Assembly: GCA_051122655.1 (NCBI GenBank)
Contig: CP182107.1
Location: 806,001-870,000 of the forward strand
DNA from: Pasteurella sp030783905
GTDB taxonomy: Bacteria; Pseudomonadota; Gammaproteobacteria; Enterobacterales; Pasteurellaceae
DNA: 64,000 bases
Direction: 5' to 3'
How positions within the stretch are numbered: position 1 is the first letter of the stretch; the number at the start of each line of letters is the position of its first letter. Shown here piece by piece: positions 24,752 to 34,381 of the stretch. The notes below the pieces were generated by a model. That model had not been told where the DNA came from. It made no database searches and saw only the letters and a program-made list of their open reading frames with translations. The position numbers and the translations under genes were made by a program.

Positions 24752-27259
24752 TTAGATCGAACGTTTGATCTCAACCACTTCAAATACCTCGATTTGGTCG
24801 CCTACTTTCACATCGTTGTAGTTCTTCACGCCGATACCACATTCCATACCGTTACGGACTTCTGCCACATCATCTTTAAAGCGACGTAATGATTCAAGTT
24901 CGCCCTCAAAAATAACCACGTTATCACGTAAGACACGGATTGGGTTGTTACGTTTGACAATACCTTCGGTCACCATACAACCTGCGATTGCACCAAATTT
25001 CGGATGGCGGAAGACATCACGCACTTCTGCAAGACCGATGATTTCTTGTTTGAATTCAGGTTGTAACATACCGCTCATCGCAGCTTTGATTTCATTTAAT
25101 AACTCATAAATGATTGAGTAGTAACGTAAATCAATGTTTTCTGATTCGATAATACGGCGAGCAGAGGCATCGGCACGTACGTTAAAGCCTAGTACAATCG
25201 CATTCGATGCCGCGGCTAAGGTTGCATCCGTTTCCGTGATACCACCGACACCAGAACCCACTACTTTCACTTTCACTTCAGCCGTAGAAAGTTCATTTAA
25301 TGACTGGCAAATTGCTTCCACAGAACCTTGTACGTCCGCTTTCACAATCACGTTCAATTCAGCCACATCACCTTCCGCCATATTGGTAAACATATTTTCC
25401 AATTTCGCTTTTTGTTGACGCGCTAATTTCACCTCACGGAATTTACCTTGACGGTATAACGCCACTTCACGTGCTTTTTTCTCATCACGCACAACCGTTG
25501 CTTCATCACCCGCTGCTGGCACGCCCGAAAGCCCTAATACTTCAACTGGGATTGATGGGCCCGCACTTGCCACATCTTTACCATTTTCGTTACGCATTGC
25601 ACGCACACGACCATATTCAAACCCACACAGGACAATATCACCACGGTGTAATGTACCGGTTTGAACAAGAATTGTTGCTACTGGACCCCGTCCTTTATCC
25701 AGATAAGATTCAATCACAACCCCTGTTGCCATACCGTCTTTGACCGCAGTAAGTTCAAGCACTTCAGATTGTAATAAGATCGCTTCAAGCAACTCGTCCA
25801 CACCCGTCCCTTTCTTCGCTGAAACGTACACAAACTGTGTCTCACCACCGAATTTTTCTGCGACGACTTCGTGTTGTAGTAATTCTGTTTCAACACGTTC
25901 TGGGTTCGCTTCTGGTTTATCAATTTTGTTGACGGCTACAACAATCGGTACACCTGCCGCTTTAGCATGTTGAATTGCCTCAATGGTTTGTGGCATCACG
26001 CCATCATCTGCTGCAACCACAAGCACCACGATATCCGTTGCTTTCGCACCACGTGCACGCATAGAGGTAAAAGCAGCGTGTCCCGGTGTATCTAAGAAAG
26101 TGATCATTTTGCCATCATCGGTTTGCACATGGTATGCACCGATATGTTGCGTAATCCCACCCGCTTCACCAGAAGCGACTTTCGCTTTACGAATGTAGTC
26201 AAGTAATGAGGTTTTACCATGGTCAACGTGACCCATGATGGTCACTACTGGTGCGCGTGTCACTAATTCTGCATCGACATCACGATCGCTCATTACCGAT
26301 TCTTCAAGTTCATTCTCTTTACGAATGATCACTTTGTGGCCCATTTCTTCTGCCACAAGTTGTGCCGTTTCTTGATCAATCACTTGGTTAATGGTCGCCA
26401 TTGCGCCCATTTTCATCATGGTTTTGATCACTTCTGTCGCCTTGACAGCCATTTTATTGGCAAGCTCAGCTACTGTAATGGTTTCCCCAATCACCACATC
26501 ACGGTTCACTGCTTGTGCTGGTTTGGTAAAAGCTTGTTGTAACGCACTGCCTTTCTTCGCTTGCTTACCTTTACCACCTTTACCGTCTTTTTGGTGGTTA
26601 CGGCGATTAGATTCACGTTCTGTTTTTGAACTTTCTTCTTCGCGACCACCTTTTTTCGCTTTAGCAACCTTATTTTTACCACTACGATTACGGTTTTCTT
26701 TACGACGCGCTTCTTCATCTTCCGCTTCACGTGCATAAGTAGAGGTTAAATGATAATCCGCATAGTCTTCACTACTATCACTTTCTGACTCTTCTTCACT
26801 TAATTCGGCATAGCGTTTCGCTTCTTCCGCAGCCTTACGGGCTAACTCTTCTGCTTTTTGGCGGGCGAGTTCATCCGCTTTACGACGTAATTCGGCTTCC
26901 TCTGCACGACGTTTTTCTTTCTCTGCATCAACTGCTTTTGCTGAAGGTGTCACAGCTTGTGCTTTTTTCGCTTCTTCTGCTTTTGCCTGTTTTGCTTTTT
27001 CAGCATCTAATCGTGCTTTTTCTTCTGCTTCTTTCTTCGCTTTTTCTGCAGCTAATCTGTCCGCTTCTTGTTTTGCTTTCAACCTTGCTTCTTCCGCTTT
27101 TTGTGCTGCATCTGTTGGCACCGTACGTTTTTTACGGACTTCGACTTGCACTTCTTTCGCTTTACCGCCTGCCGTCGTACTGACAGTGGTTTTCGTTCTA
27201 CGCTGTAAACTCAGTTTTTTTGGGGCAGCCCCATCGGCTTTTTTTACATCTTCTGTCAT
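24752..27259 (-). CDS. infB: Translation initiation factor IF-2
   Basis: An 835-residue GTPase that brings initiator tRNA to the 30S subunit. The start at 27259 follows GGAGG; a TTG five codons upstream overlaps that site and is rejected. Residues ~60-240 form a long Lys/Glu/Ala-rich coiled region. The G domain begins near 345 with GHVDHGKTSL (G1), then GITQHIGAY (G2), DTPGHAAF (G3), and NKIDK (G4), followed by domains II-IV. The N-terminus is shorter than in E. coli IF2 (890 residues), as in Haemophilus. It lies 15 bases after nusA. Confidence 0.97.
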   Translation of the reverse strand: MTEDVKKADGAAPKKLSLQRRTKTTVSTTAGGKAKEVQVEVRKKRTVPTDAAQKAEEARLKAKQEADRLAAEKAKKEAEEKARLDAEKAKQAKAEEAKKAQAVTPSAKAVDAEKEKRRAEEAELRRKADELARQKAEELARKAAEEAKRYAELSEEESESDSSEDYADYHLTSTYAREAEDEEARRKENRNRSGKNKVAKAKKGGREEESSKTERESNRRNHQKDGKGGKGKQAKKGSALQQAFTKPAQAVNRDVVIGETITVAELANKMAVKATEVIKTMMKMGAMATINQVIDQETAQLVAEEMGHKVIIRKENELEESVMSDRDVDAELVTRAPVVTIMGHVDHGKTSLLDYIRKAKVASGEAGGITQHIGAYHVQTDDGKMITFLDTPGHAAFTSMRARGAKATDIVVLVVAADDGVMPQTIEAIQHAKAAGVPIVVAVNKIDKPEANPERVETELLQHEVVAEKFGGETQFVYVSAKKGTGVDELLEAILLQSEVLELTAVKDGMATGVVIESYLDKGRGPVATILVQTGTLHRGDIVLCGFEYGRVRAMRNENGKDVASAGPSIPVEVLGLSGVPAAGDEATVVRDEKKAREVALYRQGKFREVKLARQQKAKLENMFTNMAEGDVAELNVIVKADVQGSVEAICQSLNELSTAEVKVKVVGSGVGGITETDATLAAASNAIVLGFNVRADASARRIIESENIDLRYYSIIYELLNEIKAAMSGMLQPEFKQEIIGLAEVRDVFRHPKFGAIAGCMVTEGIVKRNNPIRVLRDNVVIFEGELESLRRFKDDVAEVRNGMECGIGVKNYNDVKVGDQIEVFEVVEIKRSI

Positions 27260-27274
27260 TTTTAACTCCTCCAA

Positions 27275-28759
27275 TTACTCACTGAACCAACAGATATTAC
27301 GTGCTGCCATAATAAAATCGGCGGCTTGCTCTGCGGTCAAATCTTCAATATCCGCTAAATCATCAACACCTTGTTCTGCAAGTTCTTCCAGCGTAGTAAT
27401 ATGTTTTTCGGCTAATTTCAATGCGATATGACGATTCATCCCCTCTAGTGCGAGTAAACGATCTTCAATCTGCGCTTGTTTTAACGCTTCTTCTTCTGCT
27501 AATGCTGCGGCAGTAATCGCATTTTTAGCACGTGCTTGCAATTCTTCAACCAAATCTTCATCTTCTAGGCCGTCAATTGCGGTTAATTCACTTACCGAAA
27601 CATAAGCCAATTCTTCTAATGTCGAGAAACCTTCTTCAATTAAGATATGCGCAAAATCTTCATCGATTTCTAATGCATTCATAAATAATTTCAAGACCTT
27701 ATTATCTTCTGCTTGATGTTTTTGGTTTAACTCATCAGTGGTCATCACATTTAATGTCCAGCCTGTTAACTGCGTCGCTAAACGGACATTTTGACCATTA
27801 CGACCAATCGCTTGAGCAAGATTAGCTGATTCAACGGCAATATCCATTGAGTGAGAATCTTCATCCACTACAATCGAGCTTACATCTGCTGGCGCCATCG
27901 CATTGATCACAAATTGTGCTGGGTTATCATCCCAAAGGACGATATCCACACGCTCACCACCTAACTCATTGGTAATAGCTTGAACACGCGCACCACGCAT
28001 CCCCACGCACGCACCGACAGGATCGATACGCTTATCATTACTTTTCACCGCAATTTTGGCGCGAGAGCCTGGATCACGTGCCGCATTTTTAATTTCGATC
28101 AGTTCTTCACCAATTTCGGGTACTTCAATGCGGAATAATTCAATTAACATTTCCGGTTTCGCACGGGTAACAAATAATTGCGCCCCTTTGCTTTCTGGGC
28201 TGACTTTATAAAGTACACCACGTACACGGTCACCCGGACGGAAATTTTCACGCGGCAGCATATCTTCACGTAACATTACCGCTTCAGCTTGTTGACCTAA
28301 ATCCAACACAATATTGTCACGGTTAACTTTTTTCACCGTACCCGTCACGATCTCACCTTCTTGAGAACGGAATTGCTCGACGACTTTATTTCGTTCTGCC
28401 TCACGAATTTTCGTGCTAATCACCTGACGTGCCGTTTGCATGGTGATACGGTCAAACGCGACTGATTCAATTTGATCTTCAACATAATCGCCTAACTGAA
28501 TATTAGGATCGTCAAATTGTGCCGCTTCTAAGGTGATTTCTTTGGTCGGATTAGTGACTTCGTCCACAACCAACCAACGACGGAAGGTATCAAACTCCCC
28601 CGTTTTTGTGTTAATCACCACACGAACATCAATTTCTTGCTCATATTTCTTTTTAGTTGAAAGGGCAAGCGCACTTTCTAACGCTTCAAAAATCTTTTCA
28701 CGTGGTAATAATTTTTCATTTGATACCGCTTCTGCAGCCAATAAAAGTTCTTTACTCAT
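27275..28759 (-). CDS. nusA: Transcription termination/antitermination factor NusA
   Basis: A 494-residue RNA polymerase-binding protein. It has the N-terminal polymerase-binding domain (1-130), an S1 domain (~135-200; EGEIVTGTVKKVNRDNIVLD), two KH domains (~230-345; DPVGACVGMRGARVQAI, and AIGRNGQNVRLATQLTGW), and two C-terminal acidic repeats (~365-490) with helix-hairpin-helix character (LIEEGFSTLEELAYV). It acts in pausing, termination and rRNA antitermination. It sits in the conserved rimP-nusA-infB order, 17 bases after rimP. Confidence 0.97.
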   Translation of the reverse strand: MSKELLLAAEAVSNEKLLPREKIFEALESALALSTKKKYEQEIDVRVVINTKTGEFDTFRRWLVVDEVTNPTKEITLEAAQFDDPNIQLGDYVEDQIESVAFDRITMQTARQVISTKIREAERNKVVEQFRSQEGEIVTGTVKKVNRDNIVLDLGQQAEAVMLREDMLPRENFRPGDRVRGVLYKVSPESKGAQLFVTRAKPEMLIELFRIEVPEIGEELIEIKNAARDPGSRAKIAVKSNDKRIDPVGACVGMRGARVQAITNELGGERVDIVLWDDNPAQFVINAMAPADVSSIVVDEDSHSMDIAVESANLAQAIGRNGQNVRLATQLTGWTLNVMTTDELNQKHQAEDNKVLKLFMNALEIDEDFAHILIEEGFSTLEELAYVSVSELTAIDGLEDEDLVEELQARAKNAITAAALAEEEALKQAQIEDRLLALEGMNRHIALKLAEKHITTLEELAEQGVDDLADIEDLTAEQAADFIMAARNICWFSE

Positions 28760-28776
28760 TGCTCTGTTTGCTCCTT

Positions 28777-29232
28777 TTAGAATTTAGGAATAATATTGGC
28801 CTTTTGAATATTGCCAAATACCAAAACGTGTTCTTGCCCATCGACAATTAGGGTCAACATATCATTCTCAATTTTTTCTAATTTACCTTGCCATTTACGA
28901 CGATCCAAAACAGGAATACGTAAATGCACGACAATCTCTTGTCCAATATAACGTTGATATTGCTCTAATGTGAATAACGCACGATCTAACCCTGGTGAAG
29001 ACACTTCAAGGTTATATTTATCGGCAATCGGATCTTCCACATCCAAAACCGCACTTACCTGGCGACTTACATCAGCACAATCTTCTACTGTAACGCCACC
29101 TTCTTTATCAATATATAAACGCACTGTTAAATAGCGACCAGCACGCTGACATTCAATGCCCCAAAGCTCACAACCTAAATCTTCTACTGAGCTTTGTAAC
29201 AAGTCTTGTAACTTTTGTTCTAAGGTTGCCAA
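28777..29232 (-). CDS. rimP: Ribosome maturation factor RimP
   Basis: A 151-residue factor for 30S assembly. The start is taken as the TTG at 29232, six bases after GAGAGG, because it matches the family N-terminus ATLEQKLQ and the usual ~150-residue length; a GTG five codons upstream overlaps the ribosome site. Conserved pieces are GCELWGIE, VTVEDCADVSRQVSAVLDVE, YNLEVSSPGLDR and RRKWQGKL. First protein gene downstream of the initiator tRNA gene on the same strand. Confidence 0.94.
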   Translation of the reverse strand: MATLEQKLQDLLQSSVEDLGCELWGIECQRAGRYLTVRLYIDKEGGVTVEDCADVSRQVSAVLDVEDPIADKYNLEVSSPGLDRALFTLEQYQRYIGQEIVVHLRIPVLDRRKWQGKLEKIENDMLTLIVDGQEHVLVFGNIQKANIIPKF

Positions 29233-29344
29233 AATTACCTCTCTCACTATGTAGAATACTTAAACACATCTGTCATAGAATGATCTTATTCATGGGTAAT
29301 TTCAACACACCCAATAAGCCAATCTTAAATTTTAGACGTAAAAA

Positions 29345-29367
29345 AAGGACTCGCATGTTCAGTCCTT
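29345..29367 (-). terminator. Hairpin in the tRNA-rimP leader
   Basis: AAGGACT (29345-29351) and AGTCCTT (29361-29367) pair around a 9-base loop with a U tract on the minus strand. With the hairpin at 29398-29417 it forms a double terminator-like region between tRNA-fMet and rimP, which could attenuate the rimP-nusA-infB operon. Confidence 0.55.
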
Positions 29368-29396
29368 ACATAAAAATTCCTCATTCAGATACGAAA

Positions 29397-29418
29397 AAAC
29401 CCCATAATTTAGGGGTTT
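29397..29418. terminator. Terminator after tRNA-fMet
   Basis: AACCCC and GGGGTT arms around ATAATTTA, with A and T tracts on either side, lie about 24 bases 3' of the tRNA gene. It should end the tRNA transcript or attenuate read-through into rimP. Confidence 0.65.
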
Positions 29419-29440
29419 CTTTACTGAACTGTCTGTAAAG

Positions 29441-29517
29441 TGGTTGCGGGGGCCGGATTTGAACCGACGGCCTTCGGGTTATGAGCCCGACGAGCTACCA
29501 AGCTGCTCCACCCCGCG
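29441..29517 (-). tRNA. Initiator tRNA-fMet (CAT)
   Basis: A 77-base gene with encoded CCA. The minus-strand sequence begins CGCGGGGTGGAGCAGCTTGG and ends GGCCCCCGCAACCA. The first base C is unpaired with the A opposite, the hallmark of bacterial initiator tRNA. The anticodon stem is CGGGCTCATAACCCG with the three G-C pairs that guide it to the P site. The T arm is GGTTCAAATCC. Its position ahead of rimP-nusA-infB matches E. coli metY. Confidence 0.97.
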
Positions 29518-29533
29518 TCCGAAATATTGGCGT

Positions 29534-29561
29534 ATTATAGCTTTTTGTATAAAAATATCAA
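29534..29561 (-). promoter_or_regulatory. Promoter of tRNA-fMet and the rimP-nusA-infB operon
   Basis: On the minus strand TTGATA (29556-29561), a 16-base spacer and a perfect TATAAT (29534-29539) lie 17 bases before the tRNA 5' end. ACGCC follows the -10 box. Confidence 0.75.
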
Positions 29562-29789
29562 GTTTTAATTCCAATCTTTTTTATTTTTTACCTAATTTGC
29601 TTACGCCAGTTATCTCAATTAACCACTATGGAAGCTTATCAGCCTATACTATTGACTTTTAACTATTCATTTTCAACCACTCAGAAAGCGACCGTAATGT
29701 GTGATAAACATTCTGAGAACGAGTACAGAGAACGGCCTTTGTGGATAAGCGTAGCCTTTCTTTCTATTATTATTCCACACCTTTTAAGT

Positions 29790-30536
29790 TTATGCTAAAA
29801 GCACATTTAGCCCTTGACGTTTTAACGCTGAAATAATCTCAGCATCAGCTTCTTTCCCTGTAATTAATAAATCGATATTGTGTAATTCCGCAAATAACAT
29901 ACCCGCTTGTTTCCCGAGCTTTGAACTATCCAATAAAACAACTAATTTCCCTACACGTGGCAACATTCTTTGTTCAGAGTTCGCAATTAACATATCGGTC
30001 TTATATAATCCATCCACGGTTAATCCTTTACCACTAGTAAACATGATATTCGCTGCGTAACTAGTTTCTGCACTGGTATTTAAAGACAACATAATAGCTT
30101 GATTTTTATTGTATTGTCCTCCCATAATCACCACATCATTGTGATCATGCTCAATGAGATAATTCGCTAATGGTAAGAAATTTGTCATGATTTGTACATT
30201 TTTCCCACAAAGACGGTTCCCTAACATAAGCATCGTAGATCCACATGTGAGAATCACACTATCACCCTCCTGACAGAGTTTAGTCGCTAATTCAGCAATC
30301 CGTTTTTTCTCACTTGAATTGTTGATGGCAAGCGGTTGAGAACCGTATGCTTTTTTCTCAATGACTTCTGCACCATTACGTACTTTTTTTAAGCGTCCTT
30401 GTTCATTTAATTTAGTAATATCTCGTCTTGCTGTTGCAGGTGAAACATCCAATAAGCGAATAATATCTTGCGTTGATAGCGCTTTCCTTTCTTCTAACAA
30501 AGTAAGTAATTGTCTATGGCGATAATTTTCGTTCAT
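29790..30536 (-). CDS. ulaR: DeoR-family regulator UlaR
   Basis: A 248-residue repressor. The start at 30536 follows AAGGAT and gives MNENYRHRQLLTLLEERKAL; a longer frame to 30596 is not supported. The N-terminal helix-turn-helix reads LSTQDIIRLLDVSPATARRDITKLNEQGRL, typical DeoR, and the C-terminal sugar-phosphate sensor has VILTCGSTMLMLGNRL and VVLLDSSKLGKQAGMLF. Because it adjoins ulaG and the ascorbate PTS genes, it is called UlaR, which responds to L-ascorbate 6-phosphate. It lies 95 bases downstream of ulaG on the same strand. Confidence 0.85.
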   Translation of the reverse strand: MNENYRHRQLLTLLEERKALSTQDIIRLLDVSPATARRDITKLNEQGRLKKVRNGAEVIEKKAYGSQPLAINNSSEKKRIAELATKLCQEGDSVILTCGSTMLMLGNRLCGKNVQIMTNFLPLANYLIEHDHNDVVIMGGQYNKNQAIMLSLNTSAETSYAANIMFTSGKGLTVDGLYKTDMLIANSEQRMLPRVGKLVVLLDSSKLGKQAGMLFAELHNIDLLITGKEADAEIISALKRQGLNVLLA

Positions 30537-30631
30537 TATTTTTATATCCTTAAGTTGCTTAGAAACTATTCTATCAATAATGAACAAATAAGCCACGTAA
30601 AATTACGTGGCTTACATGGCTAGAATACCAC

Positions 30632-31723
30632 TTAAAGCATTGACTTAAACTGAATATTGGGCTCATGTTCAAAACAATCGTCAAACCCACGAGGGTGATG
30701 ATATTCAAGCAAGTCTTTATCTTGTGGATAAACGTATTTCCCCCCCACTTCCCAAATAAAAGGATGGAATTGATATTGCAAACGATCCTTACGTAAACGC
30801 CAAAGATGTAAAATTTCATCGGTACTTGCCATGAAATTTGTCCAAATGTCGTAATGAACAGGAATAATCACTTTACAGCGTAAGCATTCTGCCATACGTA
30901 ACAAATCGACTGATGTCATTTTATCCGCAATACCGACTGGGTTTTCCCCATAATTATTTAATGCCACATCAATATCAAATTCTTTTCCATGCTTAGCAAA
31001 TTGAATAGAATAGTGAGAATCAGCACCATGATAAATATTCCCACCTGGGGTTTTAAAAACATAATTGACCGTTTTACGTCCCATTTCTTCATCGGAGGGG
31101 CATAATCCTAGTAACTCCCCGCCTTGTTTCTCTGCCCCTTCGACGGGTAATGTCACTAAACAAGTCCGATCAAACGAGTCTAATGCGTGAATCTCCACAT
31201 CTTTTAATTTTACAACATCACCAGGTTTAACAATAATAATTCGGTCCTCTGGAACCCCCCATTGTTTCCACAATTCCGCACAGTGCCATGGACCCACAAA
31301 TTTCACATGCTCTAATGCTGGATTATTGACAATAGCAGCCGCAACATTCACATCAATATGATCGCTGTGATAATGTGAGGCAAGAATAAAATCCACTTCA
31401 TTAATTGAGAAAGGGTCTAATACCATAGGTTGAGCACGTAAGTTTGGCTGTAATTTACGTACACCAGCCATATTTGCCATTTGGTGTCCACGAACCATAT
31501 CTTTTACTTTTTTAGTTGATTTACCTCTCCCACACCATAAATCCATACAAATGTTAGCGCCACCAGGCGTCTTTATCCATACGCCGACACAACCTAACCA
31601 CCACATAGCAACGTTCCCTTCTGGCACAACTTCATTTTCAATTTCTTCATTTAACCATGTTCCCCATTCAGGAAAAGTAGAAAGGATCCAACTTTCACGT
31701 GTGATTTCATTAATTTTACTCAT
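30632..31723 (-). CDS. ulaG: L-ascorbate-6-phosphate lactonase UlaG
   Basis: A 363-residue cytoplasmic metallo-beta-lactamase-fold hydrolase that opens L-ascorbate 6-phosphate to 3-keto-L-gulonate 6-phosphate. The N-terminus (TRESWILSTFPEWGTWLNEE) and the metal motif ASHYHSDHIDVN near residue 115 mark UlaG. Later metal ligands are in KFVGPWHCAELW, YHGADSHYSIQF and IIPVHYDIWTNF. The length matches E. coli UlaG (354). Divergent from ulaAB across a 338-base AT-rich promoter region. Confidence 0.95.
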   Translation of the reverse strand: MSKINEITRESWILSTFPEWGTWLNEEIENEVVPEGNVAMWWLGCVGVWIKTPGGANICMDLWCGRGKSTKKVKDMVRGHQMANMAGVRKLQPNLRAQPMVLDPFSINEVDFILASHYHSDHIDVNVAAAIVNNPALEHVKFVGPWHCAELWKQWGVPEDRIIIVKPGDVVKLKDVEIHALDSFDRTCLVTLPVEGAEKQGGELLGLCPSDEEMGRKTVNYVFKTPGGNIYHGADSHYSIQFAKHGKEFDIDVALNNYGENPVGIADKMTSVDLLRMAECLRCKVIIPVHYDIWTNFMASTDEILHLWRLRKDRLQYQFHPFIWEVGGKYVYPQDKDLLEYHHPRGFDDCFEHEPNIQFKSML

Positions 31724-32061
31724 TGTATTCTCCTATAAAACAACGCAAAACAAATCATAAATAATCATATAAAATCAAAAACAAAAACACAATAAGCGTA
31801 ATTAAAATTTGTGACCTAGATCTTACAATTATCTAATTATATAAAAATTAATTATTTTTTCATAAAGTTATAAAAAAATAATTTAATTAATTTAAATATT
31901 TACAGACTTTATATAAAATGTGAAATTGCTCACAAATTATCAAATATAATCTTTTATAATCTTTTTTTACTGCTATGCTTATCCCCAGATTTCGTGGAGA
32001 AAGTCTTATCCAGCGATCTTTCATACCAATATACACAATGAAAAAATTCAGAGGTGTCACG
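31724..32061. promoter_or_regulatory. Divergent ulaG / ulaAB promoter region with CRP-type site
   Basis: At 31919-31934 the sequence is TGTGAAATTGCTCACA, a perfect TGTGA-N6-TCACA CRP site, 128 bases before the ulaA start. A weaker half-match, TGTGACCTAGATCTTACA, lies at 31810-31827 nearer ulaG. The rest is very AT-rich, with no gene. UlaR operators probably lie here too but I cannot point to them. Confidence 0.7.
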
Positions 32062-33852
32062 ATGGAAACACTCTATAACTTATTCCTAAGTTTTAATAAT
32101 CAGGTCCTTTCTAAAGCCCCCTTCCTACTTGGTATTGTTGCTTGTATTGGCTACATCCTATTGAAGAAAGACACAACAACAATCATCAAGGGAACAATAA
32201 AAACAATTGTTGGTTTTATGATTGTACAGGCAGGGGCTAGCTTTCTTGTCACAAACTTCAAGCCAATAATTGAGGGATTATCAAAATATCATCATTTAAC
32301 AGGGGCAGTGATTGACCCTTACACTAGTATGCAAGCTACCATCCAAACGATGGCGGATAACTATGCGTGGGTTGGCTACGCAGTTATTCTTGCATTATTT
32401 TTAAATATCATATTGGTCGTATGCCGTAGAATTACAGGAATTCGTACTATTATGCTAACGGGGCATATTATGTTCCAACAAGCAGGTTTAGTCGCTGTAT
32501 TCTATATGATTATTGGTGCCTCAATGTGGGAAACGGTCATTTATACTGCGGTATTAATGGCGCTATATTGGGGTATTTCATCAAATATCATGTATAAACC
32601 AACTCAAGCAGTTACTGGTGGCGCAGGTTTCTCTATTGGGCACCAACAACAAATCGCTTCTTGGATTGCTGTCAAGCTCGCGCCTAAACTTGGTGACAAA
32701 AATGATTCTGTAGATAATATGAAATTACCGAAATGGCTACATATTTTTCATGACAGTATTTCCGCAACGGCACTTGTCATGACCGTCTTTTTCGGCATTA
32801 TCTTACTCTCCTTTGGCTTAGATAACTTGCAACAAATGGCAGGGAAAACTCATTGGTTTATATATATTTTTGAAATGGGCTTAAAATTTGCTGTCGCTAT
32901 CCAAATCATTGTAACTGGTGTGCGAATGTTCGTCGCTGAGCTTTCAGAAGCTTTTAAAGGTATATCTGAACGCGTTATTCCAAACTCGGTACTTGCTATT
33001 GACTGTGCAGCAATTTATGCTTTTTCGCCAAATGCGATGGTATTTGGTTTTATGTGGGGAGCAATCGGACAATTTGTAGCAGTTGCACTCTTACTTGCTT
33101 TTAGTTCGCCTATTCTGATTATTCCAGGCTTCATTCCAATGTTTTTCTCAAACGCAACGATCGGTGTCTTTGCCAATCAATTTGGTGGTTGGAAATCTGT
33201 CATAAAAATTTGTTTTATGATGGGAATCATAGAAGTACTCGGTTCAGCCTGGGTTATTCACTTACTTGCTTCACAAGGTACAACCTTTAATGGTTGGATG
33301 GGAATGGCGGATTGGGCACTATTTTTCCCTCCTATATTACAAGGTATTGTTAACATACCAGGTTTCTTTTTTGTTTTACTAACACTAGCCATTATCTATA
33401 TGGTATTTGCATCAAAGAAATTACGCGATGAAGAAGCCGCAGCGGCCGTACTAGGTAAAACACTAGAGCAAATGGATGGTTACGATACGACAGAAAATAC
33501 AGAACGCACACAGAATGACTGCGTCCAACATGATGTGCTTAAAACAGTGATTAAACCAATCCGAATCCTCGCAGTTTGTGGTAGTGGACAAGGTTCATCT
33601 ATGATGATGAAAATGAAGATTAAAAGCTATCTAGACAAACATAATATACCGAATACATTAGACTCCTGTGCTGTAACTGATTACAAAGGTAAATTAAATG
33701 AAATCGATATTATTGTTTCTTCTCGCCATCTCGCTGATGAAATTGAAGTTGGTGCGGATAAATTTGTCTTAGGAGTACAAAATATGCTAAATCCAAATTC
33801 TTTTGGTCCAGAATTAATTGCCCTAATCAAAAAATATCAGCAAGCCACTTAA
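32062..33852 (+). CDS. ulaA: Ascorbate-specific PTS enzyme IIC-IIB fusion (UlaA-UlaB)
   Basis: A 596-residue fusion. Residues ~1-460 are the UlaA membrane channel (about 11 helices; RRITGIRTIMLTGHIMFQQA, GFSIGHQQQIASWIAVK, RMFVAELSEAFKGISER). After a charged linker (~465-500), residues ~505-596 form the UlaB IIB domain with phospho-Cys in ILAVCGSGQGSSMMMK. The IIB Cys takes phosphate from UlaC and gives it to incoming ascorbate. In E. coli these are separate genes. The start at 32062 follows GAGGTG and matches UlaA (METLYNLF); an in-frame ATG 87 bases upstream is not supported. Confidence 0.93.
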   Translation: METLYNLFLSFNNQVLSKAPFLLGIVACIGYILLKKDTTTIIKGTIKTIVGFMIVQAGASFLVTNFKPIIEGLSKYHHLTGAVIDPYTSMQATIQTMADNYAWVGYAVILALFLNIILVVCRRITGIRTIMLTGHIMFQQAGLVAVFYMIIGASMWETVIYTAVLMALYWGISSNIMYKPTQAVTGGAGFSIGHQQQIASWIAVKLAPKLGDKNDSVDNMKLPKWLHIFHDSISATALVMTVFFGIILLSFGLDNLQQMAGKTHWFIYIFEMGLKFAVAIQIIVTGVRMFVAELSEAFKGISERVIPNSVLAIDCAAIYAFSPNAMVFGFMWGAIGQFVAVALLLAFSSPILIIPGFIPMFFSNATIGVFANQFGGWKSVIKICFMMGIIEVLGSAWVIHLLASQGTTFNGWMGMADWALFFPPILQGIVNIPGFFFVLLTLAIIYMVFASKKLRDEEAAAAVLGKTLEQMDGYDTTENTERTQNDCVQHDVLKTVIKPIRILAVCGSGQGSSMMMKMKIKSYLDKHNIPNTLDSCAVTDYKGKLNEIDIIVSSRHLADEIEVGADKFVLGVQNMLNPNSFGPELIALIKKYQQAT

Positions 33853-33896
33853 CAGAAATCAATCCTGACTCAATCACTTATTCAATAGGACATACT

Positions 33897-34364
33897 ATGC
33901 ATTTAAAACAGTCACTCATAGAAAATAATTCGATCAAACTTCATCAAACTGCCAAAAATTGGGAGGAAGCAATTAAACTGGGAACCGATATGTTAATCGC
34001 TTCAGGAGCGGTCGAACCACGCTATCACACCTCTATTATCAAATGTATTAAAGAGCTAGGCCCATATATTATTATTGCCCCGCACTTAGCAATGCCACAT
34101 GCCCGGCCTGAGGATGGTGTCAATCGAACGGCTTTTGCCTTAGTCACACTAGATACCCCCATTTATTTTGATGGTGAAGACGAGCCTGTTGATGTGCTTC
34201 TCACTCTTGCTGGCAGTGATGCAAATCAACATATGCAAGGACTCATGGAAATCACCCAAGTACTCGATGATCCGGACAGTGATACGGGCATTAACTTAGA
34301 TAAAATTCGTCGTTGTCAAACCGCTGAAGATGTCTATGCGGTTATTGATGCTGTATTAAATTAA
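33897..34364 (+). CDS. ulaC: Ascorbate-specific PTS enzyme IIA UlaC
   Basis: A 155-residue cytoplasmic IIA protein of the mannitol/fructose type. The phospho-His is in IAPHLAMPHARPEDGVN near residue 70, and FDGEDEPVDVLLTLAGSD is the conserved core. It receives phosphate from HPr and passes it to the IIB domain of the preceding fusion protein. It begins 44 bases after ulaAB and ends 17 bases before ulaD, so all three form one operon. Confidence 0.94.
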   Translation: MHLKQSLIENNSIKLHQTAKNWEEAIKLGTDMLIASGAVEPRYHTSIIKCIKELGPYIIIAPHLAMPHARPEDGVNRTAFALVTLDTPIYFDGEDEPVDVLLTLAGSDANQHMQGLMEITQVLDDPDSDTGINLDKIRRCQTAEDVYAVIDAVLN

Positions 34365-34381
34365 ATAAAAAAGGAATAATT

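Noticed and set aside
26506..26738. Arg/Lys/Val-rich ORFs inside infB on both strands
   Set aside because: These are frame shadows of the low-complexity charged coil of IF-2.
31975..32061. 29-residue extension of UlaA
   Set aside because: It is not similar to UlaA and has no Shine-Dalgarno, while GAGGTG precedes the ATG at 32062.
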